Below, one piece after another: positions 31,705 through 38,903 of a stretch of DNA of 45,250 nt. Each line of letters begins with the position of its first letter. Position 1 is the first letter of the stretch. Made by a program: the position numbers and the translations under genes. The notes under the pieces were generated by a model that had not been told where the DNA came from, did no database searches, and was given only the letters and a program-made list of their open reading frames with translations. The stretch is from Alphaproteobacteria bacterium (lineage in GTDB: Bacteria > Pseudomonadota > Alphaproteobacteria > UBA2966): contig JASLXG010000151.1 of NCBI GenBank assembly GCA_030740435.1, positions 1-45,250 of the forward strand, read 5' to 3'.

Positions 31705-32553
31705 TTATTGGTCTTTCACGAAGGGAAATATGCGCGTGAAGTCGGCGTCCGGCTGGGCCGCGTGGAAGTCGCGCCAGAGCGCCACCAGGTTCTCGCCGAG
31801 GCGCCGGGGCGTGCCGGATTTCTGAACACCTGCAAGGTAGAGCTCGAGATCTTTTTTCAAGAGCGTGTTGGTGAAGCCTGCGTCGTATTTGCCGGGGATG
31901 ATGCGGTTGGGGAACTTGTCCGCCGTCGCCATGTTCTGGCCCGACGAGGCGTTGAGGATCTCGACCATCAGCGAAGGATCGAGGCCCGCCGAGAGGCCAA
32001 AAGAAATCGCCTCGCTGGTGGCCGCCATGGCGGTGGCCGAGAGGTAGTTGTTGAGAAGCTTCATGGCCTGGCCCTGGCCCGCTTCAGCACCCACGTAGAA
32101 GGGGTTGCCCATGGCCGCAAGGGGCTCGGTCAGGGAATCGAAGATGGCCCGCGGTCCCGAGAACATGATGGCCACGGTGCCGGCCTTGGCGCCCGCCGTG
32201 CCGCCCGAGACCGGGGCGTCGCAAAAACCGATGCCGGCGCCGTCGAGCTCCCGCCAGATGCTCTGGGCTGCCTCCACGCCGATCGTCGAGGTATCGATCA
32301 CGGCCGTGGTGCGGCGTTGGTTGCTGGCCGCGATCTCGGCCGCCACGGCCGCCACCACGGGGCCATCGGGCAGGCTGAGGAAGACCGTCTCGGCGGCCGT
32401 CACCTCGGCCAGCGAAGCCGCCTGGATGGCACCTTCGGGCGCCCGTTCCGCCGTTCCCGCCTTGTCGTAGACGATCGGCTGGCAGCCAGTGGCGGCCAGG
32501 TTGGCAGCCATCGGCGCGCCCATGTTGCCGAGCCCGATGAAGCCGCACTTCAC
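31705..32553 (-). CDS. 3-hydroxyisobutyrate dehydrogenase-family NAD(P)-dependent oxidoreductase
   Basis: A 282-residue beta-hydroxyacid dehydrogenase. NAD(P) motif GFIGLGNMGAPMA at the N-terminus, substrate motif DAPVSGGTAGAKAGT (about 118-132) and catalytic Lys in GQAMKLLNNYL. The family oxidises 3-hydroxyisobutyrate, tartronate semialdehyde, gamma-hydroxybutyrate and similar acids. The start is a GTG at 32553 with GAGGAGG about 10 bp upstream, 2 bp after the stop of the carboxymuconolactone decarboxylase-like gene, so the two are co-translated. Substrate unknown. Confidence 0.9.
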   Translation of the reverse strand: MKCGFIGLGNMGAPMAANLAATGCQPIVYDKAGTAERAPEGAIQAASLAEVTAAETVFLSLPDGPVVAAVAAEIAASNQRRTTAVIDTSTIGVEAAQSIWRELDGAGIGFCDAPVSGGTAGAKAGTVAIMFSGPRAIFDSLTEPLAAMGNPFYVGAEAGQGQAMKLLNNYLSATAMAATSEAISFGLSAGLDPSLMVEILNASSGQNMATADKFPNRIIPGKYDAGFTNTLLKKDLELYLAGVQKSGTPRRLGENLVALWRDFHAAQPDADFTRIFPFVKDQ

Positions 32554-32555
32554 GG

Positions 32556-32942
32556 CTACTTGCCCTCCTCCTCGAGCTCGGCCAGGCACTGCCGGGCGAT
32601 GCGAAAACTCTCGACGCCGGCCGGGATGCCGCAATAGACGGCGATCTGGTGCAACACCTCTTTGAGTTCGTCCTGGCTCAGGCCGTTCTTGATGGCGCCT
32701 TTGAAATGGAGCCCGAATTCGTGGCTGCGGCCGAGCGCCGCCAGCATGCCGAGATTGAGGATCGAGCGCTGCTGTTTCGACAGGCGGTCGTTGCCCCAGG
32801 TGCTGCCCCAGCAGTACTCCGTCACCATGTCCTGGAATTCACGGTTGAAGTCGTCGGCGTTCTGCATCGCCTTGTCGACGTATTCGGCGCCCAGCACCTC
32901 TTTGCGGACTTTCATTCCGGCGTCGTAGCGTTGCTGGTCCAT
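32556..32942 (-). CDS. Carboxymuconolactone decarboxylase family protein
   Basis: A 128-residue all-helical protein of the CMD/AhpD fold. Family features are STWGNDRLSKQQRSILNLGMLAALG, EFGLHFKGAIKNGLSQDELKEVLHQIAVYCGIPAG and a C-terminal helix. Length matches PcaC-like 4-carboxymuconolactone decarboxylases, but with a single Cys and no CxxC it is not a classical AhpD peroxidase. It lies between the biotin carrier and the hydroxyacid dehydrogenase on one minus-strand mRNA. The ATG at 32942 has GGAGGG upstream. Other pca genes are absent, so the pathway is unclear. Confidence 0.88.
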   Translation of the reverse strand: MDQQRYDAGMKVRKEVLGAEYVDKAMQNADDFNREFQDMVTEYCWGSTWGNDRLSKQQRSILNLGMLAALGRSHEFGLHFKGAIKNGLSQDELKEVLHQIAVYCGIPAGVESFRIARQCLAELEEEGK

Positions 32943-32958
32943 GGCTGTCCCTCCGTTC

Positions 32959-33180
32959 TCAGATTTCGATAACGGCCACGTCCTGACCCTCGGCCACCTC
33001 GTCGCCTTCACCGACCAGGAACTTGCCCAGCTTGCCGGCCACCGGGGCCGTCACCGGGATTTCCATTTTCATGGATTCGAGGATGATGATCTCTTCGTCC
33101 TCGGCCACGCTGGCACCGACCTCGACGTTGAGCTTCCATACCTTGCCGGTCATTTCGGACTGAACCGTTTCCTTCGCCAC
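32959..33180 (-). CDS. Stand-alone biotin/lipoyl carrier protein
   Basis: A 73-residue single biotinyl domain. ESMKMEIPV holds the biotinylated Lys38 (MKM), with matching flanking turns (GASVAEDEEI and GEGDEV). The usual location of such a domain is the C-terminus of a carboxylase subunit, but no carboxylase or biotin ligase gene is nearby. The ATG at 33186 touches AAGGAG with no spacing, while the in-frame GTG at 33180 has 6 bp, so GTG is preferred. It heads the operon with the CMD-like and dehydrogenase genes. It may serve a carboxylase encoded elsewhere. Confidence 0.87.
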   Translation of the reverse strand: MAKETVQSEMTGKVWKLNVEVGASVAEDEEIIILESMKMEIPVTAPVAGKLGKFLVGEGDEVAEGQDVAVIEI

Positions 33181-33365
33181 GCGCATCTCCTTCGGATTCT
33201 CTGACTGTCGTTAGGCCTCCGTTCTGCCCTTCCCGGCCTCCGCCGTCAAGCACCACGGCCGGGCGGCAGCTGGCCGTCAAATCGGCCCATGATGATATTC
33301 CCGTGCCGATGCCAGGGGGGCGGTGTAGGGTTCGGTCTCTGTCAGGCCGTCTCGGGAGATGCATC

Positions 33366-34070
33366 ATGGGGTCCACACCGGCGCTCAATGAGGAAGAGCT
33401 CGCAGCCCTCAGGGCGCTCGATACGCCCACCGTCTGCAACGCCCTCGAGCTGGTCGACCCCGAGCGCCGCGGCCGGGGTTTCAGCAGCCAGCCGATATTC
33501 TGCCTCGATCCCACCCTGCCGCCGCTGGTGGGCTATGCCAAGACCCTGACCATCCGCTCGACCGAGCCGCCGAGCGGCAATGCCCTCGAATCCCGTCTCG
33601 AATACTATCGCCAGCTCGAAAGCGGCCCCCAGCCCGCCATCGCGGTAATCCAGGACCTCGACGGCGAGCGCGCCGGCTTCGGCTCCTTCTGGGGCGAGGT
33701 CAACTCGAACATCCACCGGGCGCTGGGCGTGGCCGGCGTCATCACCGACGGCAGCACCCGCGATCTCGACGACATCGCGCCCGGCTTCCAGATCCTGGCG
33801 GCCAAGGTCGTGCCCTCGCACGCCTGGGTGCATCCCGTCGAGATCGGCGTCCCGGTCGAGGTTTTCGGCATGAATGTGGCGCCCGGCGATCTGCTGCACG
33901 CCGACCGTCACGGCGCCGTGGTGGTGCCCCACGAAGCGGCTCGCGAGATCCCGGCGGCGGCGGCGTTGGTGGGCCGCCGCGAGGCCGTCATCATCAAAGC
34001 CTGCGCCGAGCCCGGATTCTGCGTCGAACGCCTGGTCCAAGCCATGGGGCAGGCGGCCAAACTGAGCTGA
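33366..34070 (+). CDS. RraA-family protein (HMG/CHA aldolase-like)
   Basis: A 234-residue protein of the RraA/demethylmenaquinone methyltransferase-like family, whose characterised members include 4-hydroxy-4-methyl-2-oxoglutarate aldolase and RNase E regulator RraA. Motifs: DTPTVCNALELV at the start, GSFWGEVNSNIHRALGVAGVITDGSTRDL (the Gly-rich substrate loop with Arg-Asp of the aldolases) and HADRHGAVVVPHE. GGGAG lies 8 bp before the ATG at 33366. It is divergent from the biotin carrier operon and not co-transcribed with other genes. An aldolase role is more likely than RNase regulation, because of the RD pair, but is not proven. Confidence 0.85.
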   Translation: MGSTPALNEEELAALRALDTPTVCNALELVDPERRGRGFSSQPIFCLDPTLPPLVGYAKTLTIRSTEPPSGNALESRLEYYRQLESGPQPAIAVIQDLDGERAGFGSFWGEVNSNIHRALGVAGVITDGSTRDLDDIAPGFQILAAKVVPSHAWVHPVEIGVPVEVFGMNVAPGDLLHADRHGAVVVPHEAAREIPAAAALVGRREAVIIKACAEPGFCVERLVQAMGQAAKLS

Positions 34071-34086
34071 CGTCAACCCGCCGGTG

Positions 34087-34668
34087 CTATTTCGAGGTTC
34101 CCTCGATCTCGACAAACAGCGTGATCTCGTCGCCGATGCCGCCCAGCGCGTACTTCATGCCGAAGTCGGAGCGCTTGATCTTGCCGCGGGCCGAGAAGCC
34201 GGCGGTCAGGGCCTTGCTTCTGGGGTTGGGCGCCATCTTGTTGAAGCTGACGTCGAGCGTTATCGACCGGGTGACGCCCAGCATGGTGACCTCGCCGGTA
34301 ACCTTGCCGGTCTTTGCGCCGGTCACGGTCACCTTGGTGGTGCTGAAGGTGATTTCGGGAAATTCCTTGACGTTGAAGAAGTCGGGTGAACGCAGATGGC
34401 CATCGCGCCGGTCAAGGTTGGTGTCCACCGAGGCGGCGTCGATGACCAGTCTGGCGCTGCTCTGCTCCGGCGCGGCGGGGTCGAATTCGAAGCTGCCGCT
34501 GATCTTGCCGAAGTGGCCGATCATGTTGGAATAGCCAAGATGTCCGACCAGGAAGGCGGCAGAGCTATGGAGGCTGTCGATCCTGAAGGACGCCGCCGGG
34601 GCCGGCACGGCGCCGAGGCCGACGGCGGCGGCCAGAATTCCTGCAACGACCAAACTGCGTGCGTTCAT
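34087..34668 (-). CDS. YceI-family periplasmic lipid-binding protein
   Basis: A 193-residue protein. Signal peptide MNARSLVVAGILAAAVGLG...APA, cleaved near residue 25, followed by the YceI lipocalin-like barrel: FRIDSLHSSAAFLVGHLG, GHFGKISGSFEFDP, SVDTNLDRRDGHLRSPDFFNVKEFPEITF, GEVTMLGVTRSI and SDFGMKYALGGIGDEI. The fold binds polyisoprenoid or quinone-like lipids. AAAAAGGAG precedes the ATG. It is often found with cytochrome b561 genes; here the upstream neighbour is a frameshifted membrane protein of unknown kind. Confidence 0.92.
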   Translation of the reverse strand: MNARSLVVAGILAAAVGLGAVPAPAASFRIDSLHSSAAFLVGHLGYSNMIGHFGKISGSFEFDPAAPEQSSARLVIDAASVDTNLDRRDGHLRSPDFFNVKEFPEITFSTTKVTVTGAKTGKVTGEVTMLGVTRSITLDVSFNKMAPNPRSKALTAGFSARGKIKRSDFGMKYALGGIGDEITLFVEIEGTSK

Positions 34669-34702
34669 GACTTGCTCCTTTTTGCCTGGGCGAAAGGTCG
34701 GT

Positions 34703-35553
34703 TCAATAGCTTGGCTCCCTCGAGGCCAAGGCAAGCCCGATGCCAATGGCGAGCGCCGCCGGTACCAGGGCCACCACTCCCGTGGCCAGCGGTGCCAGCA
34801 CGTCGCCGCTCGGGCCCGCCGGCAGCTTGAGGCGCCGGGCGGCGAGCGGCGAGGCGACCACCAGGGTCGCGATGGCGAGCCCCAGCCGACTGGCCTCGGA
34901 AAAGAGAAGCATCTGGCCACCCAGCGCCAGCAGGATGCCGAAGGCGGCAAAGACGCCGAGGCCGGCGAAAGGAAAGCGCTGGCTGGGCCAGTTGAGGATC
35001 AGTCCGCCACCCAGCGCCGCCGCCAGGGCGAAGGCAAGCTGGGCCGTCGAGGCCGTGCGGCCCAAGAGCGCCAGCGCACCCAGCGCCAGGGCCAGGACCA
35101 GCGCCACGGCCGGAGCCTCGAGGCCGCGCCGGCCGGCCTCGGGCGGCTGCCCATAGGCCAGCAAGACGGCGCTGCCGGCCACCACCAGGGCGGCAACGGC
35201 GGCGAAGCTCGTGCCCTCGCCCCGGGCCAGCCCACGCCAGCCCAGCCAGATGCCGATGACCAGCGGCAGTGCCAGCGCCAGCCCCGGGCGCAGCAGCCGG
35301 AAGCGCGCCGCGCCGATTTCCACCGCCAATCCGGCGCCGGCCGCCAGCAGGGCCAGATAGGGCAGCTTCTGGGCCGAGCCGCGCGGCGCCAGCGGCGGCA
35401 GGCCCATATGATCAGCCAATAGGCCGCGAGAAAGCCCAGCACCAGCCCCAGGGCGGCGTAACGGCGATTGAGCGCGAATGCCAGCAAGGCCGTCGCCAGC
35501 GCGACCACGAACGGCAGCGCGGCGGTTTCGATGATGAGGTCGGCGATATCCAC
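34703..35553 (-). pseudogene. Multi-pass membrane protein broken by a frameshift
   Basis: The first part (35553 to about 35410) encodes VDIADLIIETAALPFVVALA...GFLAAYWLI, two membrane helices. It then runs out of frame. The continuation, GLPPLAPRGSAQKLPYLALLAAG and six or more further hydrophobic segments to 34703, lies in the neighbouring frame. The frames join if two bases are removed, or one added, at the ATAT of 35406-35409. The product would be about 280 residues with 8-9 helices. GTG at 35553 is the probable start, without a good ribosome site. Function unknown; it precedes YceI in the same direction. It may be a sequencing error rather than a true pseudogene. Confidence 0.7.
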
Positions 35554-35612
35554 GGAAGGGAAAGTTCCGAGCCCATCCGGAGCCCCGCCAGCCGGGGCTC
35601 CGGCAGGTCCGG

Positions 35613-35852
35613 CTAGAGGTCCTTGTGGCTGCCGTCGCAGAGCGGCGACTTGCCGGTCTTCTTGCAACCACAGAAATAGACGGTCTTGGTCTCAGGGGCC
35701 TCCCAGGCCAAAGGCGTAAAGCTGGTTTCCTTGTGCGTGCCGTCGCACAGCGGTTGCTTGCTGCTGCGGCCACAAGTGCACCAGTAATATTTTTCGCCGG
35801 CTGTTACGTCTGTCGCATAGGGAGATTTTTGGGCAACTACAACTTCATCCAT
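35613..35852 (-). CDS. Twin CDGSH iron-sulfur domain protein
   Basis: A 79-residue protein with two CDGSH [2Fe-2S] motifs, each three Cys plus one His: CTCGRSSKQPLCDGTH and CGCKKTGKSPLCDGSH. Bacterial members of this size fold as a single unit with two clusters and act in redox or iron handling. GAGGAGG lies about 8 bp before the ATG. It is divergent from an HxlR regulator across a gap with palindromes, which suggests redox-responsive control. It is the clearest small stress gene in the window. Confidence 0.93.
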   Translation of the reverse strand: MDEVVVAQKSPYATDVTAGEKYYWCTCGRSSKQPLCDGTHKETSFTPLAWEAPETKTVYFCGCKKTGKSPLCDGSHKDL

Positions 35853-35919
35853 TTAGGTATTCCTCCTCGCTGCAAATAATTCCGGCGGACTTGCCAAACC
35901 CGGCGTGCCGGACCATAGT

Positions 35920-35972
35920 CGGTTACCTAGCAAAACCGGTTACGGAATAAAAGTAGGTACTTTCAGGTAACC
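35920..35972. promoter_or_regulatory. Palindromes between CDGSH and HxlR genes (candidate HxlR operators)
   Basis: AAAGTAGGTACTTT (35950-35963) has perfect 6-bp arms around GG. It is framed by GGTTACCT (35921-35928) and AGGTAACC (35965-35972), an inverted repeat. CGGTTAC is also directly repeated at 35920 and 35937. HxlR-family regulators bind short palindromes of this TAnnnTA kind next to their own gene, and the site would control both divergent genes. Confidence 0.55.
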
Positions 35973-35996
35973 ACCAGCTTTCTTTCGGACACCAGC

Positions 35997-36386
35997 ATGA
36001 ACGAATTGGCCAAGCCCATGACCCTGCCGGCGAGTCCCATGGGGTGCCCGGTGGATTCGCTGCTGCGGTTGTTGATGGGGCCGTGGACGACCTACATCCT
36101 CTACACCCTGCAACACCAGGGACCGACGCGCTTCGGAGCGCTGCGGCGCCTGATCCCGGGCATCTCGGCCAAGGTGCTTTCCGAACGCCTGAAGATGCTG
36201 GAGCACGCCGGAGTCATTTTCCGCGAGCAAAAATCCAGCATCCCGCCCCAGGTCACTTATGGCCTGACCGTTCGGGGCGAGGAGTTGCGCTCCGTCATCG
36301 ATGCTCTCGAAGATGTCGCCCGGCGCTGGGCCGCCGAGGATGCCGGCGGGATGATTGCCGCGACCGAAGCCGCCGCCGCCGAATAG
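35997..36386 (+). CDS. HxlR-family transcriptional regulator
   Basis: A 129-residue winged-helix regulator. MGCPVDSLLRLLMGPWTTYIL holds the conserved N-terminal Cys (Cys17) that in YodB/HypR-type members senses electrophiles or disulfide stress. The recognition part is RFGALRRLIPGISAKVLSERLKMLEHAGVI, and SIPPQVTYGLTVRGEEL completes the wing. It is divergent from the twin CDGSH gene with palindromes between, so the CDGSH protein and itself are likely targets. It converges with the PNPOx-like gene (1 bp between stops). Confidence 0.9.
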   Translation: MNELAKPMTLPASPMGCPVDSLLRLLMGPWTTYILYTLQHQGPTRFGALRRLIPGISAKVLSERLKMLEHAGVIFREQKSSIPPQVTYGLTVRGEELRSVIDALEDVARRWAAEDAGGMIAATEAAAAE

Positions 36387-36387
36387 A

Positions 36388-36948
36388 TCAATCTCCGGAA
36401 TCGAGTGCTTCCAGGGTCGGCAGGCCGTCGATGCTGGTGGCGATGTGTTTCTGCGTGAAGGCGGCAATGCCCTCGGGGCCCTTGCGTTCGGCCCAACGCA
36501 GCAACTGGTCGCGCTCCTCCACAAATTCGTAAAGCGGTACGCCGAAGCCGCAGGAATCGCCGATCCGTGTCACCTCGAGACGAATGATCGTTCGCGTGCT
36601 TAGGCGTTCGGGAAAGCGTCCCGCGAGTTCGCCGAAGTCGGCGTGCGTGGGCTCCAGAACTTCGCCGCGGCCGTAGAGTCTCAAGATACGCGGCGGCCCG
36701 GCGAAAGCGCAGAACATGATGGTCAGGCGGCCGTTCTGGCGTACATGGGCGATGGTCTCGGCGCCGCTGCCGGCCAGATCCTGATAGGCCACCGTGTGGC
36801 TGTCGAGGACGCGTAGTGCATCCAGGCCTTTGGGCGAGAGATTGACATGGCCGGCATCGCCCGAAGGCGCGCTGGCCACGAAGAAGACCTGCTGCGCCTC
36901 GATGAATTCGATCAGCCGTTCATCCAAGGCCTCGAATGTCTTGCCCAT
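36388..36948 (-). CDS. Pyridoxamine 5'-phosphate oxidase-family flavin-binding protein
   Basis: A 186-residue split-barrel protein. Motifs: FFVASAPSGDAGHVNLSPKGLDALRVLD, TVAYQDLAGSGAETIAHVRQNGRLTIMFCAFAGPPRILRLYGRGEV, matching the PNPOx-like group that binds FMN, F420 or haem rather than true PdxH. TGAGGAG precedes the ATG at 36948. It is third in a minus-strand operon with rhodanese and GNAT genes. Role unknown; oxidoreductase or cofactor binding is likely. Confidence 0.87.
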   Translation of the reverse strand: MGKTFEALDERLIEFIEAQQVFFVASAPSGDAGHVNLSPKGLDALRVLDSHTVAYQDLAGSGAETIAHVRQNGRLTIMFCAFAGPPRILRLYGRGEVLEPTHADFGELAGRFPERLSTRTIIRLEVTRIGDSCGFGVPLYEFVEERDQLLRWAERKGPEGIAAFTQKHIATSIDGLPTLEALDSGD

Positions 36949-36958
36949 CAATGTCTCC

Positions 36959-37450
36959 TCAGAGTTCGTCGGCCGTTGCCGCCAGGGCAGCTATGGCGGC
37001 GGCGTCGAGCCGGTAAGGCAGCCACTCGGCCAGATGCCGTCCGCCCAGACGGAGATAGAAATCCCGCGTCGGGTTCCAATCGAGCACGTTGAGATCGAGG
37101 CGCCGGCAGCCACGGGCCGCAGCGATTTTCGCCACTGCCGCCATCAGCCGGCGGCCGAGTCCATGGCCGCGGGCGCGATCCTCGACGAAAAGATCCTCGA
37201 TGTAGAGCCCCGGCCGTCCCTCCCAGGTCGAATAGTTGGGGAAGAACAGCACGAAGCCCACCACCTCGCTCTCCCACTCGGCCAATACTACCTCGAAACA
37301 GGGAGGTTCGCCGAAGCCGTCGCGGCGCACGTCGTCGGCGCTCAGGCGAACGCTTTCCTCGGGCTCGTGCTCGTAGGCCGCCAGCGCCTTGACCAGCCGC
37401 ACCACGTGGTCGGCATCGTCGGGTCGGGCCCAGCGGATGGTGGCGCTCAT
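36959..37450 (-). CDS. GNAT-family N-acetyltransferase
   Basis: A 163-residue acetyltransferase. The acetyl-CoA motif A is GLYIEDLFVEDRARGHGLGRRLMAAVAKIA (RGxGxG/A in HGLGRR), followed by LDLNVLDWNPTRDFYLRLGG, typical of the spermidine/spermine (SAT)-like group including the N-terminal ADDVRRDGFGEPPCFEVV. It could acetylate a polyamine or thialysine-type amine. The start overlaps the rhodanese stop (ATGA). Confidence 0.9.
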   Translation of the reverse strand: MSATIRWARPDDADHVVRLVKALAAYEHEPEESVRLSADDVRRDGFGEPPCFEVVLAEWESEVVGFVLFFPNYSTWEGRPGLYIEDLFVEDRARGHGLGRRLMAAVAKIAAARGCRRLDLNVLDWNPTRDFYLRLGGRHLAEWLPYRLDAAAIAALAATADEL

Positions 37451-37851
37451 TTTGGCGGCTTGCGCTCCTTTTCGACCATCGGCGCGCCGGCTTCCTTCCA
37501 GGCGTCGAAGCCGCCCTCGATGTGGGCCACGGGCTCGAGGCCCATGCCCTGCAGCTGCTGCGTGGCCAGGGCCGAGCGCAGGCCGCCGGCACAGAAGAAG
37601 ACGAACTTCTTGCCCGAGCCGAAGAGCTCGCGGTAGTAGGGACTCTCGGGATCGACCCAGAACTCCAGCATGCCGCGCGGCGCATGAACCGATCCCGGCA
37701 CGGTGCCCTCGCGCCAGAGCTCGCGGATGTCGCGGATGTCGATGATCTCGACCTCTGGATCCTCGATCAGTTCGACGGCCTGGGCCACGGTCAAGGTCTC
37801 GATTTCGGCCTCGGCCTCGGCACAGAGTTGTTTATAGCCCTTGGTGATCAT
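37447..37851 (-). CDS. Rhodanese-like sulfurtransferase
   Basis: A 134-residue single rhodanese domain. The active-site loop is FCAGGLRSALA, with the catalytic Cys at about residue 95 followed by GGxRS; EIIDIRDIRELWREGTVPGSVHAPRG is the conserved N-terminal half. It carries persulfide sulfur to acceptors. The ATG at 37851 begins the domain; the upstream frame is not conserved. First gene of the rhodanese-GNAT-PNPOx operon, divergent from the DUF427 gene. Confidence 0.92.
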   Translation of the reverse strand: MITKGYKQLCAEAEAEIETLTVAQAVELIEDPEVEIIDIRDIRELWREGTVPGSVHAPRGMLEFWVDPESPYYRELFGSGKKFVFFCAGGLRSALATQQLQGMGLEPVAHIEGGFDAWKEAGAPMVEKERKPPK

Positions 37852-37931
37852 GGTGTTTCCGGCGGCAGTTGAGGGGATGCGATTGGCGGCTATTTGTCCC
37901 ACAATGCGCCGGAGCAGTCGAGGAAGTAACG

Positions 37932-38339
37932 ATGAGCGGCAACAAAGGCGAACGCCGGTCGGCTTGGGCCGCGCATCCCGACTACCGCGTCGGCTTCGAG
38001 CCCACGAAAAAGCGCGTGCGCGTCCAATTCAACGGCCAGACCGTGGCCGACAGCAGCCGTGCCCGCATCATGTTGGAAACCCGGCACAAGCCGGTTTACT
38101 ACCTGCCGCGGGCCGACGTAGCTATGGAGTTCGCCCAGCGCAGCGATCACGAGAGCTTCTGCCCCTTCAAGGGCCAGGCCTCGTACTGGACGCTGGTGGT
38201 CGACGGGCGGAGTAGCGAAAACGCCATGTGGAGCTACGAGCAGCCCTTCGCCGAGGTCGCCGGCATTCGCGACTACATGGCCTTTTACGGGGATCGCGTG
38301 GATGCTCTCTGCGTCGGCGACGAGAGGGTCGGGTGGTAG
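37932..38339 (+). CDS. DUF427 family protein
   Basis: A 135-residue protein of the widespread DUF427 family: KRVRVQFNGQTVADSSRARIMLETRHKPVYYLPRADVAME, FCPFKGQASYWTLVVDG and MWSYEQPF...YMAFYGDRVD. The FCPFKG...YW region is the most conserved part. No function is established for the family. GAGGAAG lies 7 bp before the ATG at 37932. It converges with the phosphoramidate cluster (3 bp between stops) and is not part of it. Confidence 0.88.
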   Translation: MSGNKGERRSAWAAHPDYRVGFEPTKKRVRVQFNGQTVADSSRARIMLETRHKPVYYLPRADVAMEFAQRSDHESFCPFKGQASYWTLVVDGRSSENAMWSYEQPFAEVAGIRDYMAFYGDRVDALCVGDERVGW

Positions 38340-38342
38340 CGG

Positions 38343-38903
38343 CTATTCCCGTTCGGCCGGCGCGGCGTCCGCCGCGGCGATGATGGTGGCGGCGATTTCG
38401 CCGACGTCTTCGCGGTTTTCGTTGTTGTCGATCACCAGATGCGCGATTTGCGGCTCCTCGACGGCGATGTCGAGGCCGACCACGTTCTCCTCCTGGCCAC
38501 TGTCGGCGCGCAGGTAGAGGTCCTTGGGGTCGCGCCGGCGCAGCGTCTCGAGGTCGACTTTGAGAAAGACCTCGAAGTAGCCGGGCAGGTTTTTGCGGTT
38601 CCAGTAGTGGATGCGGTGGAAGAGCGACATGGTGGCGACCACCGCTGTCTCGCCGCGCTTTGTCGCTTGGCGGGCTAGTTCACCGACCCGGTAGGCGTTT
38701 TCCAGACGGCCTTCGCGGTCGTGACCGAGCGGTGCATCGGCATAGGCTTGGCGCACGGTGTCGCCGTCGATCAGCAAGACCGTCGTACCGGCGGCGCGCA
38801 ATTGCCGCGCGATCTCGTTCGCTATGGTGCTTTTGCCGGCGCCCGAAAGTCCAGTGATCCAAATCACCTGGCCCGAAGATGGCGCTGGCGGATTGCCTAC
38901 CAT
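38343..38903 (-). CDS. APS-kinase-like kinase, probable cytidine diphosphoramidate kinase (Cj1415-like)
   Basis: A 186-residue P-loop kinase. Walker A GLSGAGKST (18-26), LIDGDTVRQAYAD, GHDREGRLENAYRVGELA and DLYLRADSGQEENVVG match the CysC fold. By sequence it would be called adenylylsulfate kinase, but no sulfate-activation gene (CysN/CysD) is near. Instead it is last in the gene order of Campylobacter Cj1418-Cj1415, where Cj1415 phosphorylates the 3' hydroxyl of cytidine diphosphoramidate. That role is inferred from the neighbours. The ATG at 38903 overlaps the end of the nucleotidyltransferase by 7 bp. Confidence 0.82.
   Translation of the reverse strand: MVGNPPAPSSGQVIWITGLSGAGKSTIANEIARQLRAAGTTVLLIDGDTVRQAYADAPLGHDREGRLENAYRVGELARQATKRGETAVVATMSLFHRIHYWNRKNLPGYFEVFLKVDLETLRRRDPKDLYLRADSGQEENVVGLDIAVEEPQIAHLVIDNNENREDVGEIAATIIAAADAAPAERE

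Noticed and set aside
33366-34070. RNase E inhibitor RraA
   Set aside because: The Gly-rich loop with the Arg-Asp pair is typical of aldolase members and the gene sits among acid-metabolism genes.
38343-38903. True adenylylsulfate kinase (CysC) for sulfate assimilation
   Set aside because: No sulfate adenylyltransferase or other assimilation gene is nearby, and the four upstream genes match the phosphoramidate pathway in order.
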